Of a stretch of DNA of 36,092 nt, positions 1-9,442 are shown one piece after another. The notes under the pieces were generated by a model, which was not told the origin of the DNA, ran no database searches, and saw only the letters and a list, made by a program, of their open reading frames with translations. A program made the position numbers and the translations under genes. Within the stretch, counting starts at the first letter, position 1. Each line of letters starts with the position of its first letter. The stretch is taken from positions 1 to 36,092 of the forward strand of contig JAGSHB010000050.1 in NCBI GenBank assembly GCA_023954815.1. Reading direction: 5' to 3'. Origin of the DNA: Myxococcales bacterium (GTDB lineage: Bacteria > Myxococcota_A > UBA9042).

Positions 1-2
1 AA

Positions 3-737
3 TACTCCCGCACCTACAAAAACAACCAGCCAGAAGGCGCGTGGGCGAGTTGGTATCCGTCCGGCAACAAGCAGAGCTGGGGCGAGTACAAGAACAACAA
101 GCGAGAGGGTGTCTGGTCGAATTGGTTCGACAACAAGAACCTGCAGAGCACCACCAGCTACCACCTCGGCCTGCGCGATGGGCCACAGACGACATACAAC
201 CCAAACGGGCAGAAGCTCGTTCAGATCCCTTGGGTGCAGAACAAGCGCCACGGCACCGAGAAACGCTGGTTTGCAACCGGTCAGCTGTGGTGGGAGCTCA
301 CGTGGGTCAACAACTATAAGACCGGAATTGAGCGCCGTTTCGCCGAAAATGGCACCAAAATCGTCGAGGGCACCTGGGCGTTCAACAAGCGCGATGGCGA
401 CTGGAAGAACTGGTACGACAGCGGCAAGCCGATGAACGAGGCCACCTGGATCGGCGACATGCTCGAGGGCAAGTTTGTGGCCTGGTACGAGAGCGGCACA
501 AAGGCCATGGCCCACGTCTATTGGCACAACAAATACGATGGCAACCGGCAGGCTTGGTACGCCAACGGCCAACTCGCTCGTGAGGAAGGCTGGAAAAAGG
601 GCAGCAAGCACGGCCTGCACACCCTCTGGCAGCACACGGGCGACTGGTACGAAGGTGTTTGCTACATCAACAACCAGACGTCCTGGAAGGCCAACTCAGA
701 GGCTGATGCCAAGACCAAGACCTGCGACGTGGATTGA
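3..737 (+). CDS. MORN_2-like repeat protein (5'-truncated)
   Basis: The reading frame is open from base 3 to a TGA at 735-737, so this is the last 244 residues of a gene that begins outside the window. The ATG-like codon at 234 lies inside the repeats and is not the true start. The protein is a chain of about nine degenerate repeats of 22-24 residues with the pattern Gly-x-Trp-x-x-Trp-Tyr-x-x-Gly followed by a charged turn (for example DGDWKNWYDSG, EGKFVAWYESG, DGNRQAWYANG). This is the MORN_2 / YwqK-family repeat. Such proteins form beta-rich solenoids and many are secreted or lipoproteins; the N-terminus that would show this is missing. The gene converges on dapB with a 44-bp gap. The family is fairly secure; the function is unknown. 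Confidence 0.75.
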   Translation, partial: YSRTYKNNQPEGAWASWYPSGNKQSWGEYKNNKREGVWSNWFDNKNLQSTTSYHLGLRDGPQTTYNPNGQKLVQIPWVQNKRHGTEKRWFATGQLWWELTWVNNYKTGIERRFAENGTKIVEGTWAFNKRDGDWKNWYDSGKPMNEATWIGDMLEGKFVAWYESGTKAMAHVYWHNKYDGNRQAWYANGQLAREEGWKKGSKHGLHTLWQHTGDWYEGVCYINNQTSWKANSEADAKTKTCDVD

Positions 738-781
738 TCCGAGCAGGCTTCCAAGGGCAACCCAATGATGCCCGCGCCCGC

Positions 782-1567
782 TCAGCTCGCGGCGAGCAGA
801 TCCCCCATCGAACGCTTGCCGTGGGCTGAGCCCAGCTGCGCACACCACATCGCCGCACGAATCGCACCGTGAGCGAAGACGCGGCGATCCCGGGCCTCGT
901 GGGTCAACACCACCGACTCGTTACCCCAGCCAAAATGCAGCTCGTGCTTGCCAACCACGTCGGCTAACCGCACAGCGTGCATGCCGATCTGCCCCTGCGG
1001 GCGCTCGCCGACAAGACCGTCGCGGCCGTTGGCGATGACGTCTGGTAGGTGCTGCCCGCGCGCTTCAGCCACCGCCTCGGCGAGGCTCAGCGCTGTGCCG
1101 CTGGGGGCGTCACGCTTGAAGTGGTGGTGCGTTTCGACAAGCTCAACGTCCGCTTTCAGCCCCAAAACACGGGCCGCACGCGCTGCGAGGTCTGTGAGCA
1201 GCGCGACACCGAGCGAGAAGTTGCTGGCCTGAAAGACGATGACCTTGGCCGCTGCCGCGTCGATGGCCGCGTTGTCCTCTGCGGTCAATCCGGTGGTGCC
1301 TAGGACCCAAGCGATGCCGTGGGCCGCGCACCACGCCGCGTGCGCTTGTGCCGCTTCCCGGTGACTGAAATCGATGAGCACGTCCACCTGGCTCGGGTCC
1401 ACATCAGCCAACAAGACGCCGCCCTGTTCGCCCAGCGGGATCACCTTAGCGGTGACCTCCGCGCCCGGCTCGGCCTCGCCCAACGCGACGAGCGCTGCCC
1501 CCATGCGACCGTTGGGTCCGACGATGGCAAGCCGAGTCGGGGCAACTGTCTGCGAACGGCTACTCAT
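782..1567 (-). CDS. dapB: 4-hydroxy-tetrahydrodipicolinate reductase DapB
   Basis: Cytoplasmic NAD(P)H-dependent reductase of the diaminopimelate/lysine pathway. The N-terminal Rossmann motif is GPNGRMG at about residues 17-23 (the family usually has GxxGRMG). The signature ETHHHFKRDAPSGTA lies at about 145-159 and contains the catalytic His-His and Lys and the substrate-binding GT. GTTG and SNFSLGV are also present. I chose the ATG at 1567, giving 261 residues, because TTGGAGACCAGC puts a GGAG just upstream; an in-frame TTG at 1579 would be the longer alternative. The ATG overlaps the end of the upstream rlmM-like gene by 8 bp, so the two are probably translationally coupled in one operon with the aminotransferase. 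The length is normal for the family. Confidence 0.93.
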   Translation of the reverse strand: MSSRSQTVAPTRLAIVGPNGRMGAALVALGEAEPGAEVTAKVIPLGEQGGVLLADVDPSQVDVLIDFSHREAAQAHAAWCAAHGIAWVLGTTGLTAEDNAAIDAAAAKVIVFQASNFSLGVALLTDLAARAARVLGLKADVELVETHHHFKRDAPSGTALSLAEAVAEARGQHLPDVIANGRDGLVGERPQGQIGMHAVRLADVVGKHELHFGWGNESVVLTHEARDRRVFAHGAIRAAMWCAQLGSAHGKRSMGDLLAAS

Positions 1568-2657
1568 GCTGGTCTCCAATGGATGAGTGAACGGCCATCA
1601 GCGTGACTTCGTTCTTGTCGTTGAAGAAGTGGCGCACGCGGGCGCCGTAGCCAGCAGCGCGCAATCGGGCCATGCCGTCGGCGATTTTGCTGTGATCGGG
1701 CTCGCCGCGGAACTTCATCTGCACCACGATTCGGGTGGCCAAGCGCTCGCCAGCCCAGGTGTCGATCAGCTCCAAGATTCGGTCCGGATAGGCCACGACA
1801 TCGCTGACCAACCAATCCACCGGCCGCTCTGGCCGCCACGTAAACGCATCGGCCTTGGTGAAGCGGATCTTGCGATCCCGCATCAAGTGCTTGGCCACCG
1901 GTTGCCGGTCGATGGCGTCCACGCGCGCACCGTTACGCCGCATCACGCGTGTCCAACCGCCGGGGCAGGCGCCAAGATCGACCGCAGTCTCACCGGGCGA
2001 TGGCCAATGCTGCATACACGCCAACGCCTCTTCCAGCTTGCGATAAGAGCTCGCCGGCGCACCATCATCGTCGGCCACATCCGCGTGTCCGGCAGGAAAA
2101 CCGACTGGCCAAGTACCACCGATGGCCGTCGCCTCTGTCTTTACGCAGGACACCCAGCAGGTCTGCTCATTGAGCAGTAACACCTGCACAAGCCGCACGG
2201 GCTTGCCACAACCGGTCTGTAGCCTCTTTGCCGCACGACGACGCACGCCACTGAGTCGCTCGATGACCGCCTCGCGCAACAGCCCGGCGCGGCGCGCCAT
2301 GGGTGGCTTTGGGTTGCCGCGAAGCTGGGCCGGCAGCAAGACGTGTAAGTCCCACGGTCCGTCGACGCCATCGATAGGCTCAGCGATCACATCAACGATG
2401 GCCCGCGCGAGCCCACGAACCGAGGCGTGCTCGACCTTGTGACAGTCAGGCATCACCTGCAGGGCGTAGCTCGGATCGAGATGCGAGGCCGGCAGCCCGG
2501 GCTCCAAGCCCTCGACCGCCAACAAACCACTCAACACACGGCTGACTTTGGCCGTGGTCAGCGATTGAAGCTGGCCCGCCAACACGTCTTCAAAATTGTG
2601 GCGACAGGTCAACAGCCAAATGGGCCCCGACTCGGGCCAGGCGTCAGTCAACTGCAC
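1560..2657 (-). CDS. rlmM: RlmM-like 23S rRNA 2'-O-ribose methyltransferase
   Basis: SAM-dependent FtsJ-fold methyltransferase of 365 residues, essentially the length of E. coli RlmM (YgdE), which methylates C2498 of 23S rRNA. After an N-terminal THUMP-like region comes the SAM motif VDLGACPGGWT, then the family K-D-K-E tetrad: Lys in YRKLEEA, Asp in WLVSDVV, Lys in VVQMKFRG and Glu in NEVTLMA. The start is a GTG at 2657, only 9 bp after the stop of the upstream aminotransferase; its ribosome binding site (GGGTATC) is weak, which suggests coupling. The 3' end overlaps dapB. The methyltransferase family is clear. The exact rRNA target is inferred from length and motif similarity, and another FtsJ-type RNA methyltransferase is possible. 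Confidence 0.8.
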   Translation of the reverse strand: MQLTDAWPESGPIWLLTCRHNFEDVLAGQLQSLTTAKVSRVLSGLLAVEGLEPGLPASHLDPSYALQVMPDCHKVEHASVRGLARAIVDVIAEPIDGVDGPWDLHVLLPAQLRGNPKPPMARRAGLLREAVIERLSGVRRRAAKRLQTGCGKPVRLVQVLLLNEQTCWVSCVKTEATAIGGTWPVGFPAGHADVADDDGAPASSYRKLEEALACMQHWPSPGETAVDLGACPGGWTRVMRRNGARVDAIDRQPVAKHLMRDRKIRFTKADAFTWRPERPVDWLVSDVVAYPDRILELIDTWAGERLATRIVVQMKFRGEPDHSKIADGMARLRAAGYGARVRHFFNDKNEVTLMAVHSSIGDQHE

Positions 2658-2666
2658 AACGATACC

Positions 2667-3968
2667 CTATGCCGCCGGGCGCAGGGCCCGGACTGCGGTC
2701 TCGATGCGATCGAGGGCCGCGCTGAGCTGCGCGACGCTGACCGATCCCACACTGAGACGGTACCAATCTGGCGCATGCCCAGCACCGAAGGCGATAAAGG
2801 GCACGACAGCGACGCCAGCGGCATCGAGTAGGTAGCGGCGCACATCATCCGGCGTGTTCAACGAAATGAGCGGTCCATCGCCTTTTCCGCCGGTTTCATA
2901 GCCTGTCAGCGCCAATTCAACGCTGAGGTAGATGGCGCCCTCGGGCTCCAATGCCCGCACGGGATAGTCCGCAGCCAGGGCCGTCATCCGCTGGTGAATC
3001 AGCTCCAAGCGCTCTTTGGCCGCACCGCGAATCCACGTGAGATAGTCTTCCATCTCCTCGGGATTGTTGAGCAGGGCTATCGTTCCAAGCTGACCGGGAC
3101 GCGGCGCCCAGGCTCCCACGTGACCAAGTACACGGTTCATCGCCTTACAGATCGGGGCGGGCGAGATGCCAAAACCGATGCGCAGACCGGTCGCAGCGAA
3201 GGCCTTCGAGATGCCGTCGACGTAGATGGCATAGTCCTTCATCCGTGGCTCGACCCCGATCGGATCGGCGTGCGGCACATCGCCCAGGGTCAGCATCCAG
3301 TAGATCTGGTCGTAGAGCAGGAAGAGCGGCTTCTCACCAGCCTCTTTGCGACGGTCGTTCTCGGCCACAATCGACTGGCAGAGCTCCTTGAGCACCTCCG
3401 GGCGAATGAGGGTGCCCGATGGGTTCAGTGGGCTGTTGAGAACGAAGAGGCGCGCGTCTTTGAGGTGCTCGGCAAATTGGTCCGCGCGGGGGAAGAAGTT
3501 GTCCTCCGGGCCGACTTTGATCTGCACGACGTTGGCGCCGAGCATCGATGCGTAGTGGTTGTTGTTCCACGACGGCGCGGCGTAGACGACCTTGTCCCCG
3601 GGAGAGACCACGGCGCGGTAGCAGGCGTACAGCAGCGGCCGGGCGCCGGAGCACACCGTCACGTGGGCTGGATCGATGTCGATGCCCAACTTGCGCTGGT
3701 ACATGGCCGACACAGCCTCCCGCAGCGCAGGCAAGCCGTTGCTGGGCGGGTAGTTGGTCTGGCTATCGTCGAGCGCGCTCTTGATGCCGTCACGCAAGAT
3801 GGTCGGAACCGGAAACTCGCTCGGATTGAAGTCCCCGATCGTCAGGTTGCAAACATCACGGCCGCTGGCGATCAACTCGCGCACCTGCCCTGCAATAACC
3901 AGAATCGATGAGCCCTTGAGCTGTGCAGCCATGGGCGACAAACCGCTTGCGATCCACGCGTCAGACAT
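2667..3968 (-). CDS. Class I/II PLP-dependent aminotransferase (aspartate aminotransferase-like)
   Basis: Fold-type I pyridoxal-phosphate aminotransferase of 433 residues. Visible motifs include NLTIGDFNPSEF near the N-terminus, TNYPPSNGLPALREAV, SWNNNHYAS, NSPLNPSGT, LLYDQIYW and the PLP Schiff-base lysine in DGISKAFAATGLRIGF. The start at ATG 3968 has GGAGAAATGG immediately upstream; the open frame extends further (to 4115) but without a ribosome binding site. It resembles the aspartate aminotransferase-like subgroup common in Bacteroidetes and deltaproteobacteria. It is first in a run with rlmM and dapB. The link to dapB makes an amino-acid (aspartate or diaminopimelate family) role plausible, but the substrate cannot be read from the sequence. 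Confidence 0.87.
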   Translation of the reverse strand: MSDAWIASGLSPMAAQLKGSSILVIAGQVRELIASGRDVCNLTIGDFNPSEFPVPTILRDGIKSALDDSQTNYPPSNGLPALREAVSAMYQRKLGIDIDPAHVTVCSGARPLLYACYRAVVSPGDKVVYAAPSWNNNHYASMLGANVVQIKVGPEDNFFPRADQFAEHLKDARLFVLNSPLNPSGTLIRPEVLKELCQSIVAENDRRKEAGEKPLFLLYDQIYWMLTLGDVPHADPIGVEPRMKDYAIYVDGISKAFAATGLRIGFGISPAPICKAMNRVLGHVGAWAPRPGQLGTIALLNNPEEMEDYLTWIRGAAKERLELIHQRMTALAADYPVRALEPEGAIYLSVELALTGYETGGKGDGPLISLNTPDDVRRYLLDAAGVAVVPFIAFGAGHAPDWYRLSVGSVSVAQLSAALDRIETAVRALRPAA

Positions 3969-4104
3969 CCATTTCTCCTTTGCCGCTAAGGTGATGTGCC
4001 GCTCGACAGCGCGAGGGCGCGCGAGAGTGTGCCACAACCCCCATCGCCTTGCATCACGGCGCCGCACGCAGCCCAAAATCAAAGTTGGTCGCCAGCTTTC
4101 GCCG

Positions 4105-4155
4105 CCAAAAATCAAGCCGCCGCGCTGTCTTGGCGATGCAAGTCAGCGCGGCGGC
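4105..4155 (-). terminator. Rho-independent terminator of ahcY
   Basis: A perfect 12-bp inverted repeat (GCCGCCGCGCTG at 4116-4127, CAGCGCGGCGGC at 4144-4155) continues inward, after one T-T mismatch, into CTTG/CAAG around a 6-nt GCGATG loop. Read on the minus strand this hairpin starts 19 bp after the ahcY stop and is followed by TTGATTTTTGG. This is a textbook intrinsic terminator and separates ahcY from the aminotransferase operon. Confidence 0.88.
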
Positions 4156-4174
4156 GAGATCGATTCAGACCGAC

Positions 4175-5506
4175 TTAGTAGCGGTAGTGCTCCGGCTTGA
4201 ACGGGCCCTCTTTCGGAATACCGAGGTAGGAGGACTGCTCATCGCTCAGGGTCGTGAGCTTCACGCCGAGCTTGTCGAGGTGCAGACGGGCGACTTCCTC
4301 GTCGAGCAGCTTCGGCAGCACGTGAACACCCAACTCGTAGTCGTCCTGCCAGAGGGCGATCTGTGCCAGCGTCTGGTTGGTGAACGAGTTGCTCATCACG
4401 AAGCTCGGGTGGCCAGTGGCGCAACCGAGGTTCACCAGACGGCCGCGTGCGAGCACCACGAGGGTCTTGCCGCTAGCGAAGTGGAAGCGGTCGACCTGCG
4501 GCTTGATGTTCTCCTCGCGGATGTCGTCGTTGTTCTCGAGCCACGCGATGTCGATCTCGGTGTCGAAGTGACCGATGTTGCACAAGATCGCTTGATCCTT
4601 CATGGCGGTCATGTGGGCGCCGGTGACGACGTTCTTGCAGCCTGTGGCAGTCACGATGATGTCAGCGCGCCCGGCGGCCTCCTCCATCGTGACGACCTCG
4701 TAGCCCTCCATGGCGGCTTGCAGTGCGCAGATGGGGTCGATCTCGGTGACGAGCACGCGGGCGCCGAGGCCACGCAGCGACTGAGCCGAGCCTTTGCCCA
4801 CATCGCCGTAGCCGCAGACCACAGCGACCTTGCCAGCGACCATGACGTCGGTGGCGCGCTTGATGCCGTCAGCCAGGGACTCGCGGCAGCCGTAGAGGTT
4901 GTCGAATTTGCTCTTGGTGACCGAGTCGTTGACGTTGATGGCCGGGACCTTGAGCGTGCCCTTGTCGAAGGCCTCGTACAGGCGGTGAACGCCCGTGGTG
5001 GTCTCTTCGGACAAGCCGCGGATGTCGTCGAGCAGGGCCGGGTACTTGTCGTGGATGTACCACGTGAGGTCACCACCATCGTCGAGGATGAGGTTCGGGC
5101 CCTTGCGGCCGTCGAAGGCGTAGATCTGCTGCTCGAGGCACCAGTCGTACTCTTCGTCGGTCTCGCCCTTCCAAGCGAAGACCGGCACGCCGCTCACTGC
5201 GATGGCCGCGGCAGCGTGATCCTGCGTCGAGTAGATGTTGCAGCTGGTCCACGTGACCTCGGCGCCGAGGGCCGTCAGGGTCTCGATGAGCACTGCTGTC
5301 TGCACGGTCATGTGCAGGCAGCCGGCGATGCGGGCGCCCTTGAGCGGCTGGTCGGCACCGTGCTTTTCGCGCAGGGCCATGAGACCAGGCATCTCTTTTT
5401 CAGCCATCTCGATCTCGAGGCGGCCGAAGTCAGCCAGCGTGATGTCGGCGACTTTGTAGGTCTTGGTGTGATTGCTAGCGAGTTGTGTGACTGCGGCGAC
5501 GGTCAT
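4175..5506 (-). CDS. ahcY: Adenosylhomocysteinase (S-adenosyl-L-homocysteine hydrolase)
   Basis: Cytoplasmic NAD-dependent enzyme that splits S-adenosylhomocysteine into homocysteine and adenosine, relieving product inhibition of methyltransferases. It has 443 residues from ATG 5506, which follows CGGAGATTCGATC. Motifs: [16 protein letters not shown] near residues 62-77, STQDHAAAA at about 93, the catalytic stretch [11 protein letters not shown] at about 193-203, the NAD motif [11 protein letters not shown] at about 232-242, GHFDTEIDI, and the C-terminal KPEHYRY whose Lys and Tyr contact NAD of the neighbouring subunit. Length and motifs are all normal. It appears to be a single-gene unit with its own terminator; I saw no convincing SAH riboswitch in the 314 bp upstream. 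Confidence 0.96.
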   Translation of the reverse strand: MTVAAVTQLASNHTKTYKVADITLADFGRLEIEMAEKEMPGLMALREKHGADQPLKGARIAGCLHMTVQTAVLIETLTALGAEVTWTSCNIYSTQDHAAAAIAVSGVPVFAWKGETDEEYDWCLEQQIYAFDGRKGPNLILDDGGDLTWYIHDKYPALLDDIRGLSEETTTGVHRLYEAFDKGTLKVPAINVNDSVTKSKFDNLYGCRESLADGIKRATDVMVAGKVAVVCGYGDVGKGSAQSLRGLGARVLVTEIDPICALQAAMEGYEVVTMEEAAGRADIIVTATGCKNVVTGAHMTAMKDQAILCNIGHFDTEIDIAWLENNDDIREENIKPQVDRFHFASGKTLVVLARGRLVNLGCATGHPSFVMSNSFTNQTLAQIALWQDDYELGVHVLPKLLDEEVARLHLDKLGVKLTTLSDEQSSYLGIPKEGPFKPEHYRY

Positions 5507-5820
5507 GATCGAATCTCCGTTCGGGTGTGGCCACGGCGCACATTGTGCAAGCGGGCCGAGGCGGCGGAAGAATAGGGATAGTGTTTGGGCATGTCGAGGC
5601 AAAAAATGCGTACCGGAGTCGAAGGGGCGAACATTGTCGTGATCAGCCCCGGCGTACATGGTCAGTCTGGCATTTCGCGGCGCCGAATAGCGTCGCTGCA
5701 ACCAGCAGGTTTCGCGCTGTCACCGCGATTTGCCGGCTGTATTTCTAGCGTTCCAGCTTGCCACTTGCGTCAGATCGCCCCCATCTCGTAGGGTTCCGGC
5801 GACTTCCTCAGGAGCCTGTG
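5507..5820. promoter_or_regulatory. Divergent intergenic region between ahcY and the lipoprotein esterase gene
   Basis: These 314 bp hold no credible gene and must carry promoters for both flanking genes. On the plus strand TTGCGT (5765-5770) and TAGGGT (5789-5794), 18 bp apart, could serve the esterase gene, and AGGAGCCTGTG precedes its ATG. On the minus strand I found no strong consensus. I looked for the conserved core of the SAH riboswitch upstream of ahcY and did not recognise it. Confidence 0.4.
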
Positions 5821-7161
5821 ATGAGACTTATGCGCCGTTCTATTTTGCTGTTGGTCCTGGCCTTAGCCGCTTGCGTGGCAACGGGTTGTGAGACCGACGA
5901 CGCTGGCCCCACCAAGACCAATACCCTGCTGCCCGACGGCGAGTACTTCGTCGGCATCAAGCTCACCCTTGCCGGTACGCAGCTCCGGATGAAAGGCAAG
6001 GTCTCCGCCGAGGGCACCAAAGAAGACGGCGGCAAGCTGCTCAAATTCGACATGTATGCGCTCGGTGAGGATTGGGTCAGCCCGACTGCGGTCGGTTCCG
6101 CATCAGACGTTGAGGTCAAGTCCGACGGCACGTTCACCATCGACTTCGGCCTCGTCACCGTGCCCGCCAAGGCCTCCCCGACCGGTTCCCCGGTCGATGC
6201 CAATCTCACGCTCGCCGGCTCGATCGACTCCGCTGCGGGCACGTTCTGCGGCACCTTGACCGGCGATATCCCAGCGTTCAAAGCCGACCTCAAGGGCTCG
6301 ACCTTCAAGGGTGTGGCGTTCGGCAAAGAGGCCGACCCGTACGAGGTGAGCTGCGGCGCGGAAGTGAAGCTCTACAAGCCCATCACGACCTGCCCAACGC
6401 TGAAAGCTGGCGCCAACGAGATGACCAGCGCCGAGCACAAGCGCACGTTCATCGTGAACCTCCCCGCGGAGGCGACGGGCACCAAGAAACTACCCGTGGT
6501 GTTCGTCTATCACGGCAATACGGGTAACGCTGCGGACATCCTCAAGGCGCTGGGCTGGCCCACGATCCAAACGGACGCCAAGGCTGACCCGTTCATCCTC
6601 GTCGCCGCAGATACCACCGCCGACGTGGGCGGCAGCAAGCCCGTGTTGGACTGGCGCTTCGGCGAGAAGGTCTTTGATATGGACAACCGCGAGCTGGTCT
6701 TTTTCGACGACATGCTCAAGTGCGTCAGCGAGCAGTACAGCGTCGACAGCGACCGCATCTACGTCAACGGGATGAGCGCTGGCGCCATGATGACCACCTT
6801 TCTGACCCTGCACCGCGGCAAGAAGCTCGCAGCAACAGCCCCGTTTTCTGGCGGCTACCTCCACGACTGGCCCAAAGACGCGCCCAAAGTGCCGATGCTG
6901 GTGACGTGGGGCGGCGACGAGGACTTCGCCTACAAGCAGAACTTCGACACGCTGGCGAAGGCCCTGATGGGTAATCTCGACGCCAACGGTTGGTTCTATG
7001 GCCTGTGCAACCACGGCACCGGTCACAAGGCACCGGGGGCGGTGGTCAAGGCGGCGTGGAGCTTCCTAAAAGCCCACAAACTCGGGGAAAAAGCGTCGCC
7101 GTTCGCCGCTGGCTTGCCTAAGGATTTCCCCGACTACTGCAAGTTGCCAGCGAAGAAGTAG
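5821..7161 (+). CDS. Lipoprotein with polyhydroxybutyrate-depolymerase/CE1-type esterase domain
   Basis: 446-residue predicted lipoprotein. The N-terminus has two Arg-containing positions, a hydrophobic run and a lipobox ending at Cys18 (LAAC) or Cys23 (ATGC). Residues about 40-200 form an uncharacterised beta-rich region. From about 205 an alpha/beta-hydrolase follows, with VVFVYHGNTGN (oxyanion region, about 226-236), the nucleophile elbow GMSAG with Ser319, an acidic GGDED near 365-369 and a His in GTGHKAP at about 402. This arrangement matches PHB depolymerase/LpqC/feruloyl-esterase-like (CE1) enzymes. The start at ATG 5821 follows AGGAG. It converges on the lytic transglycosylase gene with a 28-bp gap. 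The ester substrate is unknown; the protein probably sits on the outer membrane or in the periplasm. Confidence 0.82.
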   Translation: MRLMRRSILLLVLALAACVATGCETDDAGPTKTNTLLPDGEYFVGIKLTLAGTQLRMKGKVSAEGTKEDGGKLLKFDMYALGEDWVSPTAVGSASDVEVKSDGTFTIDFGLVTVPAKASPTGSPVDANLTLAGSIDSAAGTFCGTLTGDIPAFKADLKGSTFKGVAFGKEADPYEVSCGAEVKLYKPITTCPTLKAGANEMTSAEHKRTFIVNLPAEATGTKKLPVVFVYHGNTGNAADILKALGWPTIQTDAKADPFILVAADTTADVGGSKPVLDWRFGEKVFDMDNRELVFFDDMLKCVSEQYSVDSDRIYVNGMSAGAMMTTFLTLHRGKKLAATAPFSGGYLHDWPKDAPKVPMLVTWGGDEDFAYKQNFDTLAKALMGNLDANGWFYGLCNHGTGHKAPGAVVKAAWSFLKAHKLGEKASPFAAGLPKDFPDYCKLPAKK

Positions 7162-7189
7162 TCCTGCCCGGCAGCACAAACCCAGCCGC

Positions 7190-9442
7190 TCAATAGTCTG
7201 GGTCTTTGAGCCACTCCGCTTTCCAAGTACGCAGCAGCAACTGCTCACGTAGCTCCGCGGCGCGTTTGGGCTTTTCGTAGATAGCGAGATAGCGCAGGAA
7301 GTGACCGATCACCATGCGCACGTAGTTGCGCGCCTGATGTGTGCTCAGGTCGTCGATCATGACGTCGTAATCCTGGCCCTTGGTCTGCCGCATGTGGTGC
7401 TCCAGGAGCATCGGGCCGCCGTTGTAGCTGCAAATGGCGAACGGCAGCTGCCCGTGAAACTTGCGATACAACGCGCCGAGATACTGCGTGCCCCACTGGA
7501 TGTTGTAGCTCGGCCGCATGAGCATCCACAGTTGGTAGTCGTCCTTTTTCTCCGCCGCCAGCCGCCGAGCGGTCCGGTCGAGCAGCTCCAGCAAGCCATA
7601 AGCCGGCGCATTACTGATCATCCACGGCTTGTAGCGGCTCTCTTGCAGCATGTGGGCGTAGACCATCCACTCGGGTGCACCGTATTTCTTGGCCCAGTAG
7701 GTCACGTGGGTGTGGTAGGCGCGTGGGTAGATACCCCGCCACTTGTGCACCGTCGCCTTGGTTGGCCATTTGCGCAGATCTTTTCGCCACTTGTAGTAGG
7801 AGCGGCCGCGATCGGTCCAAAAGTCCTCGAGCTCATCGGACAGATCGCTGATCAGCTGCTTGGTGCGCTCCTTGCCCAGCTGCCGATGGAGACGGGGCTG
7901 CTGGGCCTTCAGCACCTCGCGCAACGTGTCGTACTCGCCCATGTGGGCGGCCAGTCGCAATCGAGCGACGGCCCCCTTCTTGGGCAGACCACGAAAAGGC
8001 GCCCGGGCGCGGAACGGCACACGGGACAGATCCGGCATCTTCGGCAGTTTGCGAGCCAGCCCCATCTTGCGCAGGTGCTGCTCGGCCATGCCTGAGTAGT
8101 AGTTCAGCGGCTGGTCCCAGACGAGCTTGCGCCACACCTCTGCGGCCTGCTTCTTGCGACCGAGCTTCTCCAGGGCCTTACCCGTCCAGTAGCGGGCTTT
8201 GCCACCGACCAGGGGGTTCCACGAACGCATCAGCGGCTTGAACAGCTTGATGGACTCTTCGTACTTGCCACCCAGGTACGTCCAATAACCGACGAACCAC
8301 CAGTACTTGCCCCAGTCGTAGCCCTTGCGATGGCGCTCCAAGAAGGGTTTGTACTCCTCAGCCGCCCGCAGCGGTTTCCCCCAGGCACGAATGGCCCGGC
8401 AGCGGTCGTACATCGCCTCGTTGACCCGCCGCATCTTCTGGCCCTTGTAGCGCTTGAGCCACAGATCGAAGGCCTTGATGCCGTCGGCGTGACGCCCCAC
8501 TTTGGCGAGCGCGATGCCATAGCTCGACAGGGCAAACATCGCGTACGGCGCCCCCTCGACGATGGCCGCTTCGAAGTACTTCACGGAGTTCGGGTAGTCG
8601 TCGCGCAGGCGCTCAGAGCCGATTTTTCCGAGGAAATAGCCCACATCCCTCTTATGCAGCCCCTTGTTCCAGAGGTAGAGCGACTCCACCCGACAGCGTT
8701 CGTAGTCCCGCTTCGCAAAGAGCACTTCCGCCCGCTTGAGACGCTCGGCATCGGACAAACTCGACAGCTTGACGTGGGCCAGGGCTTGGTCGATGAGCGC
8801 GCTCTCCGGGTGCACCATCAGCAGCTTCTTCCACAAGGCGTGAGCGCGTTTGTTGTCGCCGACCTTGCGTAAGAGGCGAGCGGCACGCGCCAGCAGCTCA
8901 TCTTGCGGCAGATGCAGTCGACTCTTGCCGTAGAGCTGCAAACACGCCTCGGCAGCGGCACGCGGCGGCCCGACCTGCTCATACAAACGGGCCCAGACGA
9001 TGTCCGCCTGCGCCCAGCGGAACTTCGGCGCCGCCTTCCGAAGCGCGGTGAGCTTCTTGAACGCGGCGGCTTTCTTGCCCTCGGCCAACAGCACCTCGAC
9101 CTCGGCAAATCGCCAGGCAGGCCCGTAGACGCCCTTCACCTTGGCGGCGAGCTTGAGGGCCTTTCGTGCGCCTGGGCCGTCTTTCAGGGCAGCACGCGCC
9201 CGCGCCAGCACATACGCGGCGGGTGCGCGGGCGGATTTGCCGACCCGCTGCTTTCCTTCAACCAGCGGCGTCAACGCGTCAGCAGCCTCCTGCCATGCGC
9301 TGACGCGAAACAGCTGAACACCGCTCCGCACGCGCTGCCAATCTCCCGCCTGGGCGGGCACGATCGCAGCCATGAGCCCCCCGACCACGAGCAGTCGGAT
9401 GAGCGGGAGAAGACGAAGGGTCTGAACATGGATAGCCAGCAC
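7190..9442 (-). CDS. Slt70-like soluble lytic murein transglycosylase
   Basis: Periplasmic peptidoglycan lytic transglycosylase of 750 residues. I chose the GTG at 9442, which has CCGGAGCACCC upstream and begins a signal peptide with a hydrophobic run ending in VPAQA before GDWQ; the frame stays open further upstream without a start signal. The large N-terminal part is a helical superhelix of TPR/HAT-like repeats, as in the U-domain of Slt70. The C-terminal SLT domain shows the catalytic Glu in HMLQESRY, the helix AYGLLEL (most relatives have GLMQ), CSYNGGP and RNYVRMV. The enzyme cleaves glycan strands with 1,6-anhydro-MurNAc formation. The substitution in the GLMQ-type motif is mild. The gene is single and divergent from the MC1 gene. 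Confidence 0.9.
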   Translation of the reverse strand: MLAIHVQTLRLLPLIRLLVVGGLMAAIVPAQAGDWQRVRSGVQLFRVSAWQEAADALTPLVEGKQRVGKSARAPAAYVLARARAALKDGPGARKALKLAAKVKGVYGPAWRFAEVEVLLAEGKKAAAFKKLTALRKAAPKFRWAQADIVWARLYEQVGPPRAAAEACLQLYGKSRLHLPQDELLARAARLLRKVGDNKRAHALWKKLLMVHPESALIDQALAHVKLSSLSDAERLKRAEVLFAKRDYERCRVESLYLWNKGLHKRDVGYFLGKIGSERLRDDYPNSVKYFEAAIVEGAPYAMFALSSYGIALAKVGRHADGIKAFDLWLKRYKGQKMRRVNEAMYDRCRAIRAWGKPLRAAEEYKPFLERHRKGYDWGKYWWFVGYWTYLGGKYEESIKLFKPLMRSWNPLVGGKARYWTGKALEKLGRKKQAAEVWRKLVWDQPLNYYSGMAEQHLRKMGLARKLPKMPDLSRVPFRARAPFRGLPKKGAVARLRLAAHMGEYDTLREVLKAQQPRLHRQLGKERTKQLISDLSDELEDFWTDRGRSYYKWRKDLRKWPTKATVHKWRGIYPRAYHTHVTYWAKKYGAPEWMVYAHMLQESRYKPWMISNAPAYGLLELLDRTARRLAAEKKDDYQLWMLMRPSYNIQWGTQYLGALYRKFHGQLPFAICSYNGGPMLLEHHMRQTKGQDYDVMIDDLSTHQARNYVRMVIGHFLRYLAIYEKPKRAAELREQLLLRTWKAEWLKDPDY

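Noticed and set aside
2994-3911. 305-codon plus-strand frame opposite the aminotransferase
   Set aside because: A shadow of the minus-strand gene; composition and motifs belong to the aminotransferase.
4049-5575. 508-codon open frame on the plus strand opposite ahcY
   Set aside because: It is antisense to a clearly homologous gene, arises from GC-rich codon structure, and its translation has no recognisable family or ribosome binding site.
5507-5820. Possible SAH riboswitch upstream of ahcY
   Set aside because: The position is right, but I could not find the conserved core or pairing. A covariance search for the SAH riboswitch model would decide.
7301-8095. 264-codon plus-strand ORF opposite the lytic transglycosylase
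   Set aside because: A shadow of the SLT gene; no independent homology.
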